The notes under the pieces were generated by a model. It saw only the letters and a program-made list of their open reading frames with translations, was not told the DNA's origin and ran no database searches. Positions 39,776 to 50,222 of a DNA stretch of 64,000 nucleotides are shown here, in pieces (position 1 is the first letter of the stretch; each line of letters opens with the position of its first letter). Source of the stretch: an uncultured Parvularculaceae bacterium (GTDB lineage: Bacteria > Pseudomonadota > Alphaproteobacteria > Caulobacterales > Parvularculaceae); contig CAMYLZ010000026.1 in NCBI GenBank assembly GCA_947259375.1, positions 45,476 through 109,475 on the forward strand. Reading direction: 5' to 3'. The translations under genes and the position numbers were made by a program.

Positions 39776-40576
39776 CCGATTGGCGAGGCTTTGAAGGTCC
39801 GCCCATGCAAGCCGTTTCGCACCGGGTTGGCGCAACAGGAAGGCGGGGTGAAAAATAGGGAGGGCCGGCGCCCGTTGTCCGTTGGCGGTCTCTATCTCAC
39901 GCCATACGCCCCGCGCCCGCATAATGCCGGTAACGCCAAGAAGAGCCTGCAAGGACGCGCCGCCCGCAATCAGGACGGCTTTGGGCGCGGTGATTTCTAT
40001 CAATCGGTCGACAAAAGGCCGGCAGAGAGCGATCTCGAATGCTGTCGGCGTCCGGTTGGCCGGCGGCCGCCAATAAACAATGTTTGAAATCAGTACGTTT
40101 TCACTGCGCGTCCGGCCAATGGCCGCCAGCATCCGATCCAGCAACTGGCCTGCCCGACCGACGAAAGGTTTTCCGATACGGTCTTCGTCGCGCCCGGGCG
40201 CTTCGCCGATCACAAGCAGGTCAGAGCCGGGAACGCCATCCGTAAAAACCGTATTCCTGGCGCCGGCTTTCAAGGGGCAGCCGTCAAAGGCGCGCACAGC
40301 GGCTTCGAGCGCCTCGAAATTGGCGCAGCCGGCCGCGCTTGCTTCCGCCGCGGCGATCGCTTCATCTACGGATGCTTCTACCGGTTCAGGCTGTGATGGC
40401 GCGTTCCGTACCTGCTTCGGCTGCGAATATGTCGGTTCGGATGGCGGCGGCAGTGCACGCCAAGAGTAAAAATCCGTTGGGCTGGGGTCGACAGTCTCGA
40501 CGACGCCCATTTCCGCATACCAGCGTAGCAGCGCGCGCGCTGCGTCATATTCGCAATTGGTGGTCACGATCGGCAT
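39761..40576 (-). CDS. uracil-DNA glycosylase, type 4 family
   Basis: LLVIGEAPGRDEDRIGKPFVGRAGQLLDRMLAAIGRTR and PIFHPAFLLRQPGAKRLAWADL. Confidence 0.9.
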   Translation of the reverse strand: MPIVTTNCEYDAARALLRWYAEMGVVETVDPSPTDFYSWRALPPPSEPTYSQPKQVRNAPSQPEPVEASVDEAIAAAEASAAGCANFEALEAAVRAFDGCPLKAGARNTVFTDGVPGSDLLVIGEAPGRDEDRIGKPFVGRAGQLLDRMLAAIGRTRSENVLISNIVYWRPPANRTPTAFEIALCRPFVDRLIEITAPKAVLIAGGASLQALLGVTGIMRARGVWREIETANGQRAPALPIFHPAFLLRQPGAKRLAWADLQSLANRLKEH

Positions 40577-40594
40577 TCTAGCAGAAGCGCGCCC

Positions 40595-41236
40595 TCAAAC
40601 TGAAGCTGCAAGCATGAGCTGTGAGAAATAATAAAGGGGCAAGCCCCAAGCTCTGTTGAAAAAATTCCGGCAAATAAATTGATCTCGAGCGACGGCCAGA
40701 TCGGAAACGGCAAAGCCGATTGCGCCGAATATCACCAGCATATGCGGCGCATCTGTCCCCGGCGGCGAAGCAATGAAGCTTGCGGCGACCATCATGGCGA
40801 TAATTAGCGTGTAAGCGGCGACGGGCCAGCGGAAGGCGCCAAGATGCGGCCATAGCCAGCGCAAAGCGACGGCGGAAAACGCCGCCATTGCCGCGGCGGC
40901 GAGGAAAAAGCCTGTGTCTAGTGCGGCGTGGCCAGTCAAAAACCCCGCAATATATGCGGCGTGGCCCATCGCGAAAGCCGACATGCCGGCAAGGAAAGCC
41001 TGGTCGCTTTTGGGAATGAGCGCAACATCGCCAAACGCGCACAGGAGCAAGGCGGCGAGCACCCATTGGCCATAGTCGGTGGCGAACGCGCCGCCCATAA
41101 GCGCCGCCAGCACGAAGCAAAAAGAGGCTGCCGGCTTGGCGACCCATTGCACTTTCCTGTCGCCGCGATACTCGGCAAACACAAGCGCCGCCACAAAAGC
41201 AAGGCAGGCTAGGGTGAAACTAATTGGCGCAATCAT
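40595..41236 (-). CDS. lysoplasmalogenase / YhhN family membrane protein
   Basis: polytopic; KPAASFCFVLAAL, CAFGDVALIP, FGAIGFAVSDLAVARDQF. Confidence 0.8.
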   Translation of the reverse strand: MIAPISFTLACLAFVAALVFAEYRGDRKVQWVAKPAASFCFVLAALMGGAFATDYGQWVLAALLLCAFGDVALIPKSDQAFLAGMSAFAMGHAAYIAGFLTGHAALDTGFFLAAAAMAAFSAVALRWLWPHLGAFRWPVAAYTLIIAMMVAASFIASPPGTDAPHMLVIFGAIGFAVSDLAVARDQFICRNFFNRAWGLPLYYFSQLMLAASV

Positions 41237-41362
41237 GGGGACGATAATGACGAATTTGGCTTGCCCGGACGAGGGGACATGTCTTCAGACATGGCTTTTC
41301 CCTGCGATTTTTGCCAGAAACGCGCCAGAAACAAGAACGACGCCGGTCGAGAGAGAACGCCA

Positions 41363-43042
41363 ATGACACATGACGCGCCCGAACGAGAAGCCATGGAAAT
41401 CGATGTTGTGATCGTCGGGGCGGGGCCCGCGGGCCTTGCCGCGGCTATCCGGCTAAAGCAACTGGCGGCGGAAAAGGGCGACGACATACAGGTTGTCGTC
41501 GTTGAAAAAGGCTCGGAAATTGGCGCCCATATTCTCTCCGGCGCCGTGCTTGATCCAGCGGGACTCGACCGGCTGTTGCCGGATTGGCGCAATATGGGCT
41601 CGCCCGTCGATACGCCGGTGACGTCGGAAAGCTTCAAAGTGCTAGGCTCGGGCGGGGCTTTTTCGCTTCCGGTCTGGGCGATGCCGGAGATGGTCAAAAA
41701 CCACGGCTGCTATGTAGTCTCGATGGGCAATGTTTGTCGTTGGCTGGCGGAGCAAGCGGAGAGCCTCGGGGTCGAGATTTATCCCGGCATGGCGGCCTCC
41801 GAGCTTGTCTACCGTGAAGACGGATCCGTTCGCGGCGTCGTGGTCGGGGAGGTCGGCATCGGCAAGGATGGTCAAAATAAAGCCTCATATGAGCCGGGCA
41901 TGGAGCTGGTCGGCAAATATGTTTTGATCGCCGAAGGGGTGCGTGGCTCGCTGGCCAAGCAGTTGATCGATCGCTTCAATCTTTCCGACGGGCGCGATCC
42001 GCAAAAATTCGGAATCGGGCTGAAAGAATTGTGGGAAATCAAACCGGAAAAAAGCCGGCCAGGCCATGTCCAACATACGTTTGGCTGGCCGCTCGACGAT
42101 GATACCGGCGGCGGTTCATTTTGCTATCACTATAACGACAACACTATTGCGCTAGGGTTCGTCGTGCATCTCAATTACAAGAACCCTTACCTTTATCCGT
42201 ATGGGGAATTTCAGAAATTCAAAACCCATCCCGACATTGCGGCGTTGCTCGAAGGCGGGAAACGCATTGCCTACGGCTCGCGCGCGATTACCGAAGGCGG
42301 TTTTCAATCAGTGCCGAAGCTGGCGTTCCCCGGCGGGGCCTTGATCGGCTGTTCGGCCGGGTTCGTGAATGTGCCGCGCATCAAGGGCAATCACAACGCT
42401 ATGTTGACCGGCATCATGGCGGCTGAGGCGGCATTCGATGCAATTGGAGCAGGCCGGCAAGGTGATGAACTTTCCGCCTATGAAGCGGCTTATGACGCCT
42501 CCCCGGTAAAGGCCGAACTTTTCAAGGCGCGCAATGCAAAGCCGCTATGGTCGAAATTCGGCACGCGGCTCGGCGCCATCGGTTTTGCCGGACTCGATCT
42601 GTGGACCAATTCGATCATTCCGGGTTTTTCTTTGTTCGGGACGTTGCATCATGGCAAAACCGATGCGGCCTCAACGGAACCGGCGTCGAAGCACAAGCCG
42701 ATAGATTATCCGCGACCGGACGGGACGCTGACATTCGACCGCCTCACCAATGTTGCGTTTTCCGCGACCAATCACGAAGAAGACCAGCCGGCCCATTTGC
42801 GCCTTAAGGATCCGTCAATTCCAATTGGCGTTAATCTTCCGCAATTCGCCGAGCCGGCGCAGCGCTATTGCCCGGCCGGCGTATATGAAGTGGTTACAGG
42901 AGACGGGGGCGGCGATCCGCAGTTTCAAATCAACGCGCAAAACTGTGTTCATTGCAAGACTTGCGATATCAAGGATCCATCGCAAAACATTATCTGGACG
43001 ACGCCGGAAGGCGGCGGCGGGCCAAACTATCCGAACATGTAA
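41363..43042 (+). CDS. electron transfer flavoprotein-ubiquinone oxidoreductase
   Basis: FAD motif VVIVGAGPAGLAAAIRLK; C-terminal CPAGVYE...NCVHCKTCDIKDPSQNIIWTTPEGGGGPNYPNM. Confidence 0.95.
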   Translation: MTHDAPEREAMEIDVVIVGAGPAGLAAAIRLKQLAAEKGDDIQVVVVEKGSEIGAHILSGAVLDPAGLDRLLPDWRNMGSPVDTPVTSESFKVLGSGGAFSLPVWAMPEMVKNHGCYVVSMGNVCRWLAEQAESLGVEIYPGMAASELVYREDGSVRGVVVGEVGIGKDGQNKASYEPGMELVGKYVLIAEGVRGSLAKQLIDRFNLSDGRDPQKFGIGLKELWEIKPEKSRPGHVQHTFGWPLDDDTGGGSFCYHYNDNTIALGFVVHLNYKNPYLYPYGEFQKFKTHPDIAALLEGGKRIAYGSRAITEGGFQSVPKLAFPGGALIGCSAGFVNVPRIKGNHNAMLTGIMAAEAAFDAIGAGRQGDELSAYEAAYDASPVKAELFKARNAKPLWSKFGTRLGAIGFAGLDLWTNSIIPGFSLFGTLHHGKTDAASTEPASKHKPIDYPRPDGTLTFDRLTNVAFSATNHEEDQPAHLRLKDPSIPIGVNLPQFAEPAQRYCPAGVYEVVTGDGGGDPQFQINAQNCVHCKTCDIKDPSQNIIWTTPEGGGGPNYPNM

Positions 43043-43055
43043 GGAATAGCGCCAC

Positions 43056-44786
43056 GTGTTGTGCAAAGAGTTTTCTCAAATATTGAGTGTGGCGCTGCTG
43101 GCGCTCGTCGCGGGTTGTGCGAGTGCTCCGCCGGAGGCGTCCGTGGTTGGCGATTATTTGTCTGGCCGGCTCGCCGCGCGCACGAATGAAGTTAATGCGG
43201 CGGCATCTGCGTTTCGTGATGTTCAGGCTGAAAGCGGGGCGACAACTGAAGTCTTGCGCAGCGCGTTCTTGTACCAGCTTGCCGCCGGTAATATTGAGGC
43301 CGCGGCCGCATTATCGGGCGACTTGCTCAGCAATGATGCGTCGGAAGATGACGATCTCGCGCGGCTGACGCTGGCGGCTCAATCGATCCGCAAGGGCGCG
43401 TTCTTGGACGCGCATGATGTGCTTGCGGCTGACGCCCAAGTCTCTTATCTCGGCGCGCCCATGGCAATCCTGGATGCCTGGGCCTTGTCCGGAGTGCAGG
43501 GACCCGAGGCGGCGCTGAAAACGCTTGCGCAAAAAGATGGCGAAACATTTCGAGGTTTTCATCCGCTGCATCAGGCGTTGTTATTCGAGAATGCCGGTCT
43601 GAATGATGAGGCGCGCACAGCGCATCAACTTTCGCTTGCGACTTATGGCGGTCTCGTCGGCCTTGACGCTTATGGTGCTTTCCTGGAACGCACCGGCGCT
43701 CCCTACGAAGCGCGCTCATTTTACGATCAAGTGTCGCAAAATGCAGGACTGGCGCGCGCCATTGCTCAAGGCGGTCTGTCGCGCCTCAATAAGGGCAAGA
43801 AAAGCCAGGCCTTCGAAAGCGCCGAGCCGGCGCAAGGCGCAGCGGTGGCGCTCCATCAATTCGCACAGGCTATTCTCGAGCAAATCGAAGAACAGCGTGA
43901 TGCTGCGAAAAAAGCCGGCTTCCGTATTGGAGATCCCAATTACGATATGCCGCTCGCCCTGATCCGTCTCGCGATCTATCTCGATCCGTCGTTCGATCAC
44001 GCGCAATGGCTGGCGGGCCGTATATTCAACATTTACGGCGACAGCGAGAACGCGATCGCCATGTTCAAACGCATTCCTTCTGCCTCGCCTTTTTTCGAGC
44101 AGGCGCAGATCGATATTGCTGCCGGGCTTCTTGAACTTGAACGTCCTGATGAAGCCTTGAAGGTGCTGCGAGCGGCGTCAAGGCGTCCGGGTGCGGCGGA
44201 GGAGGCGCGGTTCCAATATGCGAATCTGCTTGTCAGTGAGGGCCGCCATGAGAGTGCGATTGACGTATTCACGGCGCTGATTGAGGGCTTGCCGGCCGAT
44301 CCGCCGGAAGACGCTTGGCGCTATTTCATCGCCCGCGCGGCGGCGCGTATTGAAAATGACGATTGGGCGCTTGCCGAGCCGGATCTTGAGCGCGCCGTCG
44401 AGATTGCGCCGAAACAGGCCGTCGCCTTGAATTACCTCGGCTATTCCTGGGCGGAGCGCGGCGAAAATCTCGATCAGGCATTCGACTTGATCGAACAGGC
44501 CGTAGCGCTCGAGCCGAATTCCGGCGCTTATATCGACAGTCTGGGCTGGGCCTACTTCCAGCAGGGGGATTACAAAACCGCGATCGGCCACCTCGAGCAT
44601 GCGGCCTCGCTGGAGCCTGCGGACCCAACGATAACGGATCATCTGGGTGATGTGTATTGGCGCTTGGGGCGTGAAATCGAAGCGCAATATCAATGGCGGC
44701 GTGTGCTTGAGCTGGATCCGGACGATAAGCTGGCTGCTTTGGTTGAGAAAAAGCTTGAGAGCGGCTTGCCGGAACTCGTGGAATGA
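43056..44786 (+). CDS. tetratricopeptide-repeat lipoprotein
   Basis: lipobox LALVAGCAS; multiple TPRs (NYLGYSWAERGENLDQAFDLIEQAVALEPNSGAYIDSLGWAYFQQGDYKTAIGHLEHA). Confidence 0.85.
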   Translation: MLCKEFSQILSVALLALVAGCASAPPEASVVGDYLSGRLAARTNEVNAAASAFRDVQAESGATTEVLRSAFLYQLAAGNIEAAAALSGDLLSNDASEDDDLARLTLAAQSIRKGAFLDAHDVLAADAQVSYLGAPMAILDAWALSGVQGPEAALKTLAQKDGETFRGFHPLHQALLFENAGLNDEARTAHQLSLATYGGLVGLDAYGAFLERTGAPYEARSFYDQVSQNAGLARAIAQGGLSRLNKGKKSQAFESAEPAQGAAVALHQFAQAILEQIEEQRDAAKKAGFRIGDPNYDMPLALIRLAIYLDPSFDHAQWLAGRIFNIYGDSENAIAMFKRIPSASPFFEQAQIDIAAGLLELERPDEALKVLRAASRRPGAAEEARFQYANLLVSEGRHESAIDVFTALIEGLPADPPEDAWRYFIARAAARIENDDWALAEPDLERAVEIAPKQAVALNYLGYSWAERGENLDQAFDLIEQAVALEPNSGAYIDSLGWAYFQQGDYKTAIGHLEHAASLEPADPTITDHLGDVYWRLGREIEAQYQWRRVLELDPDDKLAALVEKKLESGLPELVE

Positions 44787-45649
44787 TCGCCGAACACGCA
44801 CCAGCGAAAATCAATCTTTATCTTCATATCGGCCCCTTGCGCAGCGACGGGCTGCATGATCTGGCGAGCCTGTTTGTATTTACCGAGACAGGCGACGTCA
44901 TTCGTGCTGAACAGGCCGAAGCATTGTCGTTAGAGGTAAAAGGACCGTATGCGGATGCTTTGAAGAGCGCGCCGGTCGAAGATAACCTCGTCTGGCGCGC
45001 TGCGCGGCTGTTGCAAGAGCTCTCGGGCGCGCCGCACGGCGCGGCGATTACGTTGGAAAAAAATCTGCCGGTGGCGGCCGGGATCGGCGGCGGATCGGCG
45101 GATGCGGCGGCGACGCTTCGGGCTCTCGTGAAATTGTGGAAGATCAAACTATCGGACTCTGCGCTTTCGAAGCTCGCATTTTCTCTTGGCGCGGATGTCC
45201 CCGCATGTCTCGCTCGTGCGCCTGTGAATGTGTCGGGTGCTGGTGAGATTCTTTCGCCGGGTCCAATATTGCCGCCAATATGGTGTTGCCTTGTCAATCC
45301 GCGCACGCCGATGTCGACCGGGCCGATATTCCGCGATTTCGATGCAGCCAATCCGGCGCCGCCACAGCCGCAAGCGATACGGTTTGCGCGCGGCGGATAC
45401 GACGCGCTGGCGGCGGCGCTGGCGGCCGCGCGCAATGACCTGGAGCCTTTTGCAAGCGAACGCGCGCCGGTGATCGCGGAGATGCTCGCTATGCTTCGCG
45501 CTGCGCCGGGCGCGCTCCTGGCGCGCATGTCAGGCAGCGGCGCGACATGTTTTGCGCTCTTTACTTCCGCCGCCGCCGCGTCGCGGGCTGCCGCCAAGGC
45601 AAACAGCGCGGGCTGGTGGGCCATGGCTTCGGCCCTTCATGTGCGCTAA
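44783..45649 (+). CDS. ispE: 4-diphosphocytidyl-2-C-methyl-D-erythritol kinase
   Basis: APAKINLYLHIGPLRSDGLHDL, PVAAGIGGGSADAAATLR, MSGSGATCFALF; ATGA overlap with previous CDS. Confidence 0.93.
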   Translation: MIAEHAPAKINLYLHIGPLRSDGLHDLASLFVFTETGDVIRAEQAEALSLEVKGPYADALKSAPVEDNLVWRAARLLQELSGAPHGAAITLEKNLPVAAGIGGGSADAAATLRALVKLWKIKLSDSALSKLAFSLGADVPACLARAPVNVSGAGEILSPGPILPPIWCCLVNPRTPMSTGPIFRDFDAANPAPPQPQAIRFARGGYDALAAALAAARNDLEPFASERAPVIAEMLAMLRAAPGALLARMSGSGATCFALFTSAAAASRAAAKANSAGWWAMASALHVR

Positions 45650-45679
45650 AGACTAGGCCGTCGCGGCAAAGCGGAACTG

Positions 45680-46810
45680 ATGAATCTACCACTGATCGAA
45701 CCTTTCATTCTTGCGGCGGCGGCGGCGATCACTATTGCCGTTTCATATTGCGCCAGCATGTTCGCGGCGCAATCGAACCGGTTCCTGGATCATCCAAACG
45801 AACGTTCCAGCCATTCGGCGGCGACGCCAAGGATTGGCGGTCTGGCGATTGTCGGCGCCTGGATGACGGGCCTTTTCGTGGTGAGCACTTTTTCATCGAA
45901 CATCGATTTGGCGCGAATTGCGGCGGTGCTTGCATTGTTCGCGGCGAGCGCGCTGGGCGTGGGCCTGATGGATGACCGTTTCGGCTTGGCGCCGTTATGG
46001 AAGTTCACCGGGCAAATTGCCGTTGCGGCGGCTTTTGTTGTTGTGTTCGGTCCGTTTCAGGAATTGCCCATGCCCTATTTGGGTGATGCCTTGCTGCCGC
46101 CGGCCTGGGGCGTCGCCATTACCATCATTTGGATTGCTGGGTTCATGAATGTATTCAACTTCATGGATGGCGCGAATGGGCTGGCCGGAGGAACGGCGGC
46201 TGTCGGTTTCGCCTGGATCAGCATAATCGCTGTCGGCGTCGGTGCGAATTTCTTGTTCGTCGCATCATTTTTGTTGGCGCTCGCCGCTACCGGGTTTTTA
46301 CCTCAAAATCTGAAGCGCGGCAGATTGTTCATGGGCGATAATGGCAGTCAGGCGCTCGGTTTCCTGATTGCCGCTTTCGCCGTGCTGGGGGCGAACTGGA
46401 CCGGCGGGCGAATGAGTGCGCTTGTGGTCCCGGCGATATTCATACCACTGATCTTTGATGTGGCCTGGACCCTGGCGTCGCGCCTGTTAAGGGGACAAAA
46501 CGTCCTGAGGGCGCATCGCGAACATCTTTATCAGTTGATGATCCGAAGCGGCATGTCGCATTCCGCGACCGCTGTTATTTATATGGGATTCACGAATCTT
46601 TCGGCGGCGGCCGCGATATGGATGCTGGCTTTGCCGCATTCACTGCAATGGTTGGCGCCTGCCTTGTTGACGGCGGTCTTCGGCGTGGGGGCGGCCCTCA
46701 TTCACGCGCGCGCAAGCAGCAAAGGCTTGTTGAGTCGCCGCCATGCAGCGGCGCGTTTGGATGCTGTCGAAATCAAGACGCCGTCCACGCATGTTCGGGC
46801 TGCGGAATAG
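45680..46810 (+). CDS. MraY/WecA-like polyprenyl-phosphate glycosyl-1-phosphate transferase
   Basis: NFMDGANGLAGG, FMGDNGSQALGF, AHREHLYQ. Confidence 0.87.
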   Translation: MNLPLIEPFILAAAAAITIAVSYCASMFAAQSNRFLDHPNERSSHSAATPRIGGLAIVGAWMTGLFVVSTFSSNIDLARIAAVLALFAASALGVGLMDDRFGLAPLWKFTGQIAVAAAFVVVFGPFQELPMPYLGDALLPPAWGVAITIIWIAGFMNVFNFMDGANGLAGGTAAVGFAWISIIAVGVGANFLFVASFLLALAATGFLPQNLKRGRLFMGDNGSQALGFLIAAFAVLGANWTGGRMSALVVPAIFIPLIFDVAWTLASRLLRGQNVLRAHREHLYQLMIRSGMSHSATAVIYMGFTNLSAAAAIWMLALPHSLQWLAPALLTAVFGVGAALIHARASSKGLLSRRHAAARLDAVEIKTPSTHVRAAE

Positions 46811-46816
46811 CGCGGT

Positions 46817-47962
46817 TCAGGACGCCCGAGCGATTGACGTAATGACAAGATTGCTCAGCGCCTCGGCATATTTATTGTCTGGCGCGCGGCGCAGCGCATC
46901 GAGCGCCCTTTCCGCGTAATCGCGCGCGCAAGCGATGGTATCGTCAATAGCGCCGTCACGCTGCATCAGCATGCAGGCATTCTCAAAATCGCCATCGTTG
47001 ATGTCGCCATCGGCGATCGTGCGGCGCCAGAATGACTTCTCGTCTTCGCGGGCGCGGGCTACGGCGAACACGACGGGCGCGGTCATCTTTCCTTCGCGGA
47101 AATCGTCTCCCAGCGTTTTGCCAAGCGATGCTTCGAATCCGTCGTAATCAAGCACGTCGTCAATTAGTTGGTAGGCTATGCCAAAATTGAGTCCGAAGGC
47201 GCGGATCGCTTTTTCCTCTTCGGGCGAGCGTTCGGAAATCAATCCGCCGACCTCAGTTGCAGCGGCGAAAAGCGCCGCCGTCTTGGCTTTGACGACTTCA
47301 ATATAAGTCTCAAACTTCGCGGCGAGGTTTTTCTGAGTCGTCAATTGCAGGACTTCGCCTTCCGCAATAACGCCCGATGCATGCGACAGCGCTTTCAACA
47401 CGCGCAGATCTCTCGCTTCGACCATGAGCTCGAAAGCGCGGGCAAAAATAAAATCGCCGACGAGAACGCTTTCCTTGTTTCCCCAGATGATATTGGCCGT
47501 GCTGGCGCCGCGGCGCAGCGCCGAACCGTCGACGACATCATCATGAAGGAGCGTCGCGCCATGAATGAGTTCGACCGCGGCGGCGAGCTTCACATGATCT
47601 TGGCCGGCATAATCGAACAGCTTGGCAGAAGCGAGCGTCAGTATGGGCCGGAGACGTTTTCCGCCAGCGCTGATGAGATGCCCTGCTAGCTCGGGAATCA
47701 TGGCGACGGGTGAATGCATGCGCGCCAGGATTTCGTCATTGACGGCGGCCAGATCGGACTTCGTAAGCGCCTGCAGTTCTGTGACGGCGGCAAGAAACGC
47801 GGCGTCGCGCTCAACGTCGTCGCGCGCGCGCCCCTTGGCGAGGGCCTCGCTTGCTGTCGCTGCTAAACTCAAGACTGGACCTTTCCAATAAACCAATATG
47901 CCGTCTGGCGCCAGGATGCGCAGATTGATCGCTGGCCGGCATTCGGTCAAGCGCCTCGGCAA
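46817..47962 (-). CDS. polyprenyl diphosphate synthase (octaprenyl-type)
   Basis: GGKRLRPILTL, LLHDDVVDGSALRRG, QLIDDVLDYDG; true start probably internal to the ORF (about 47.87 kb). Confidence 0.9.
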   Translation of the reverse strand: MPRRLTECRPAINLRILAPDGILVYWKGPVLSLAATASEALAKGRARDDVERDAAFLAAVTELQALTKSDLAAVNDEILARMHSPVAMIPELAGHLISAGGKRLRPILTLASAKLFDYAGQDHVKLAAAVELIHGATLLHDDVVDGSALRRGASTANIIWGNKESVLVGDFIFARAFELMVEARDLRVLKALSHASGVIAEGEVLQLTTQKNLAAKFETYIEVVKAKTAALFAAATEVGGLISERSPEEEKAIRAFGLNFGIAYQLIDDVLDYDGFEASLGKTLGDDFREGKMTAPVVFAVARAREDEKSFWRRTIADGDINDGDFENACMLMQRDGAIDDTIACARDYAERALDALRRAPDNKYAEALSNLVITSIARAS

Positions 47963-48054
47963 CCGCCGGTCAGCGGCGAATCAGCGCTGCAATAGCCTCT
48001 TTCGTTCGCTGATGATGCATTGAAAAGCCGCAGAAATTCACCTACTTGCGGACG

Positions 48055-48933
48055 ATGACAGATTTCTTGAAACCGCTGGGAGCGGCATGGCGCATAATGC
48101 CTTTTACCGGTGCGAGCGCGCCTCTCGTAACGGTGATCGATCTGGCGGGCGTGATCGGTGATGCGGGCGGGCCGGGCCGTCGAGGCATGTCGCTCAAGCG
48201 CATTGAAAAGACGCTAGATGCGGCATTTCGGCCAGGAAAACTTGCGGCCGTGGCGCTCGCAGTGAATTCGCCAGGGGGCTCGCCGGTTCAATCGAGGCTC
48301 ATACTTCAGGCGATCCGGCGACGCGCAAAAGAAAAAGACGTTCCGGTTCTTTCTTTTATCGAAGATGTCGGCGCTTCTGGCGGCTATATTCTGGCGCTAG
48401 CCGGCGACGAGATTTACGCTGATGAAAGTTCAATTGTCGGTTCAATCGGCGTGATTGCAGGCGGGTTCGGCTTTCACGAGGCGATCAGACGCCTCGGCGT
48501 CGAGCGGCGGGTTCATACGGCCGGTGAAAACAAGGCGATGCTCGACCCGTTTCAGCCGGAAGACCCAAAAGATCGAGACCGCCTTGAGAAGATTCTTGGC
48601 GATCTGCATGAGCAGTTCAAATCGCTGGTGCGCGAGCGGCGCGGCGGTAAGCTGAAAGAAGATGATGAGGTTTTCTCCGGTGCGATCTGGACCGGCCCTG
48701 CCGCTGCGGAGCGGGGGTTGGTCGACGGAATCGCTCAGCTCGGCGATTTTCTTCGCGCGCGTTTCGGAAAAGATGTTAAGGTCAAGCGCATCGCGCCTGA
48801 TGGCGGCTCGCTGGTTCGAAAGCTGTTGGCCGGCGGTGAGGAGCGCATCGACGCGTTTCCGGCGTTGATTGACGCTGACGAATTGATCGCGGCGGGTGAG
48901 CGCCGTGCGCTTTGGGCGCGTTACGGCCTGTAG
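48055..48933 (+). CDS. S49 family peptidase (SppA/SohB-like)
   Basis: NSPGGSPVQS, EDVGASGGYILALAGDEIYADESSIVGSIGVIAGGFGF. Confidence 0.88.
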   Translation: MTDFLKPLGAAWRIMPFTGASAPLVTVIDLAGVIGDAGGPGRRGMSLKRIEKTLDAAFRPGKLAAVALAVNSPGGSPVQSRLILQAIRRRAKEKDVPVLSFIEDVGASGGYILALAGDEIYADESSIVGSIGVIAGGFGFHEAIRRLGVERRVHTAGENKAMLDPFQPEDPKDRDRLEKILGDLHEQFKSLVRERRGGKLKEDDEVFSGAIWTGPAAAERGLVDGIAQLGDFLRARFGKDVKVKRIAPDGGSLVRKLLAGGEERIDAFPALIDADELIAAGERRALWARYGL

Positions 48934-48955
48934 GCCACGGTTGAGGAGAGAAACG

Positions 48956-49171
48956 ATGAGCGCAGTTACGACCCTTGCAGCGTCTGTCGCCGTCGCTGTG
49001 GGGGCGGCGGCGTTATACCGATATGCTGAGCGGCGTTCGCGTCCGCTGCGCGACGCCGTTTCCGAAATGCGCAAAGCCGCCCGCGGCGAGCGCGAGAGCG
49101 GCGCCGTGATCGACTATGAGCGCGATCCTGAAAGCGGTGTCTTCAAGCCCAAAACATCCAGCCGTCGCTAG
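48956..49171 (+). CDS. small membrane-anchored hypothetical protein
   Basis: 71 aa from ATG 48956 preceded by GAGGAGAG; one N-terminal TM segment. Confidence 0.65.
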   Translation: MSAVTTLAASVAVAVGAAALYRYAERRSRPLRDAVSEMRKAARGERESGAVIDYERDPESGVFKPKTSSRR

Positions 49172-49578
49172 GCTGCGGCCAGCAGCGTTACCGCGATGCG
49201 TCGCCGGTGCGGGCGCCGGCGATGCTCGATGACATAAACGCCTTGCCAGGCGCCTGTTAACAATCGTCCGTCCTCAAATGGAATTGACAAAGCGGTGGAA
49301 GTGATCGCCGCCTTAATGTGCGCGGGCATATCGTCAGCTCCTTCAGCGGTGTGCAAATAAGGGCCGTTTTCCGGCGCCAAGCGATCCAGCCAGGCGAGCA
49401 AATCGCGTTTTACATCCGGGTCGGCATTTTCCTGAACGGTCAATGAGGCGGAGGTGTGTTGAATGAAAATATGCGCAACGCCGCTATGAATATCTGATCG
49501 CAGGATGATGTTTCCGATTTCGCCGGTGATGTCGATCATCGAGCGTCCGGGCGTTTCGATCGATATGATATTCGCCAT
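49168..49578 (-). CDS. YjbQ family (secondary thiamine-phosphate synthase-like) protein
   Basis: GVAHIFIQHTSASLTVQENADPDVKRDL, LTGAWQGVYVIEHR. Confidence 0.88.
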   Translation of the reverse strand: MANIISIETPGRSMIDITGEIGNIILRSDIHSGVAHIFIQHTSASLTVQENADPDVKRDLLAWLDRLAPENGPYLHTAEGADDMPAHIKAAITSTALSIPFEDGRLLTGAWQGVYVIEHRRRPHRRRIAVTLLAAA

Positions 49579-49685
49579 GTCTAGCGCCTGATTGCTCCTC
49601 AGGCATATTTATTTTGCGCCCGTCAGATGAACAAGCCATAATCGCCAGCCTCAATTCGTAGATCTTATTATTTGATGGCGCTGTT

Positions 49686-50177
49686 TTGACAGACATTGCA
49701 TTCATCGACCTCGAAGCCTCAGGGCTTGGCGCGCGGTCCTGGCCGATCGAGGCGGGGTGGTGTTACATGTCGGGCGCGCCGCAGGCGATGTTGATCAAGC
49801 CGGATGACTCCTGGCCGCTTGATCAGTGGGATGAGAACGCCCAGGCGCTGCACGGTGTGGCGTATGATGAATTGGTCGCGTCCGGCGCCGAGGCGGGCGA
49901 AGTTTGCGAAATGCTGAACAGCGTGCTTGCCGGAAGAACCGTATATTCCGACGCGCCCGACTGGGACGGGTTTTGGTTTTATCGCTTGTTTCAGGCCGGC
50001 GGCATACGGCAGGCATTTTCGGTGCGCGACTTTTTCGATGTTTTCCGCACAATGGCGCCTGAAGTCATTGATGAGATCGTCGATGAAGCCAACCGGACTG
50101 CTCCACGCGCGCATCGCGCGATTCCAGATGTGCTTCACATGCGCGCCCTTTATGAGCTGGCTGCGCAACGTGATTGA
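49686..50177 (+). CDS. DnaQ-like 3'-5' exonuclease domain protein
   Basis: IAFIDLEASGLGARSWPIEAGW (ExoI motif-like), AHRAIPDVLHMRALYEL; TTG start. Confidence 0.65.
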   Translation: MTDIAFIDLEASGLGARSWPIEAGWCYMSGAPQAMLIKPDDSWPLDQWDENAQALHGVAYDELVASGAEAGEVCEMLNSVLAGRTVYSDAPDWDGFWFYRLFQAGGIRQAFSVRDFFDVFRTMAPEVIDEIVDEANRTAPRAHRAIPDVLHMRALYELAAQRD

Positions 50178-50222
50178 TTTCGCCGCCTGTTGCAGCAATG
50201 TCCGCGCATGACGAAAGCAGTT

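Noticed and set aside
40578-41147. 189-aa minus-strand ORF
   Set aside because: Frame-shifted shadow of the lysoplasmalogenase-like gene
44824-45624. 266-aa minus-strand ORF
   Set aside because: Antisense to ispE; no recognisable motif
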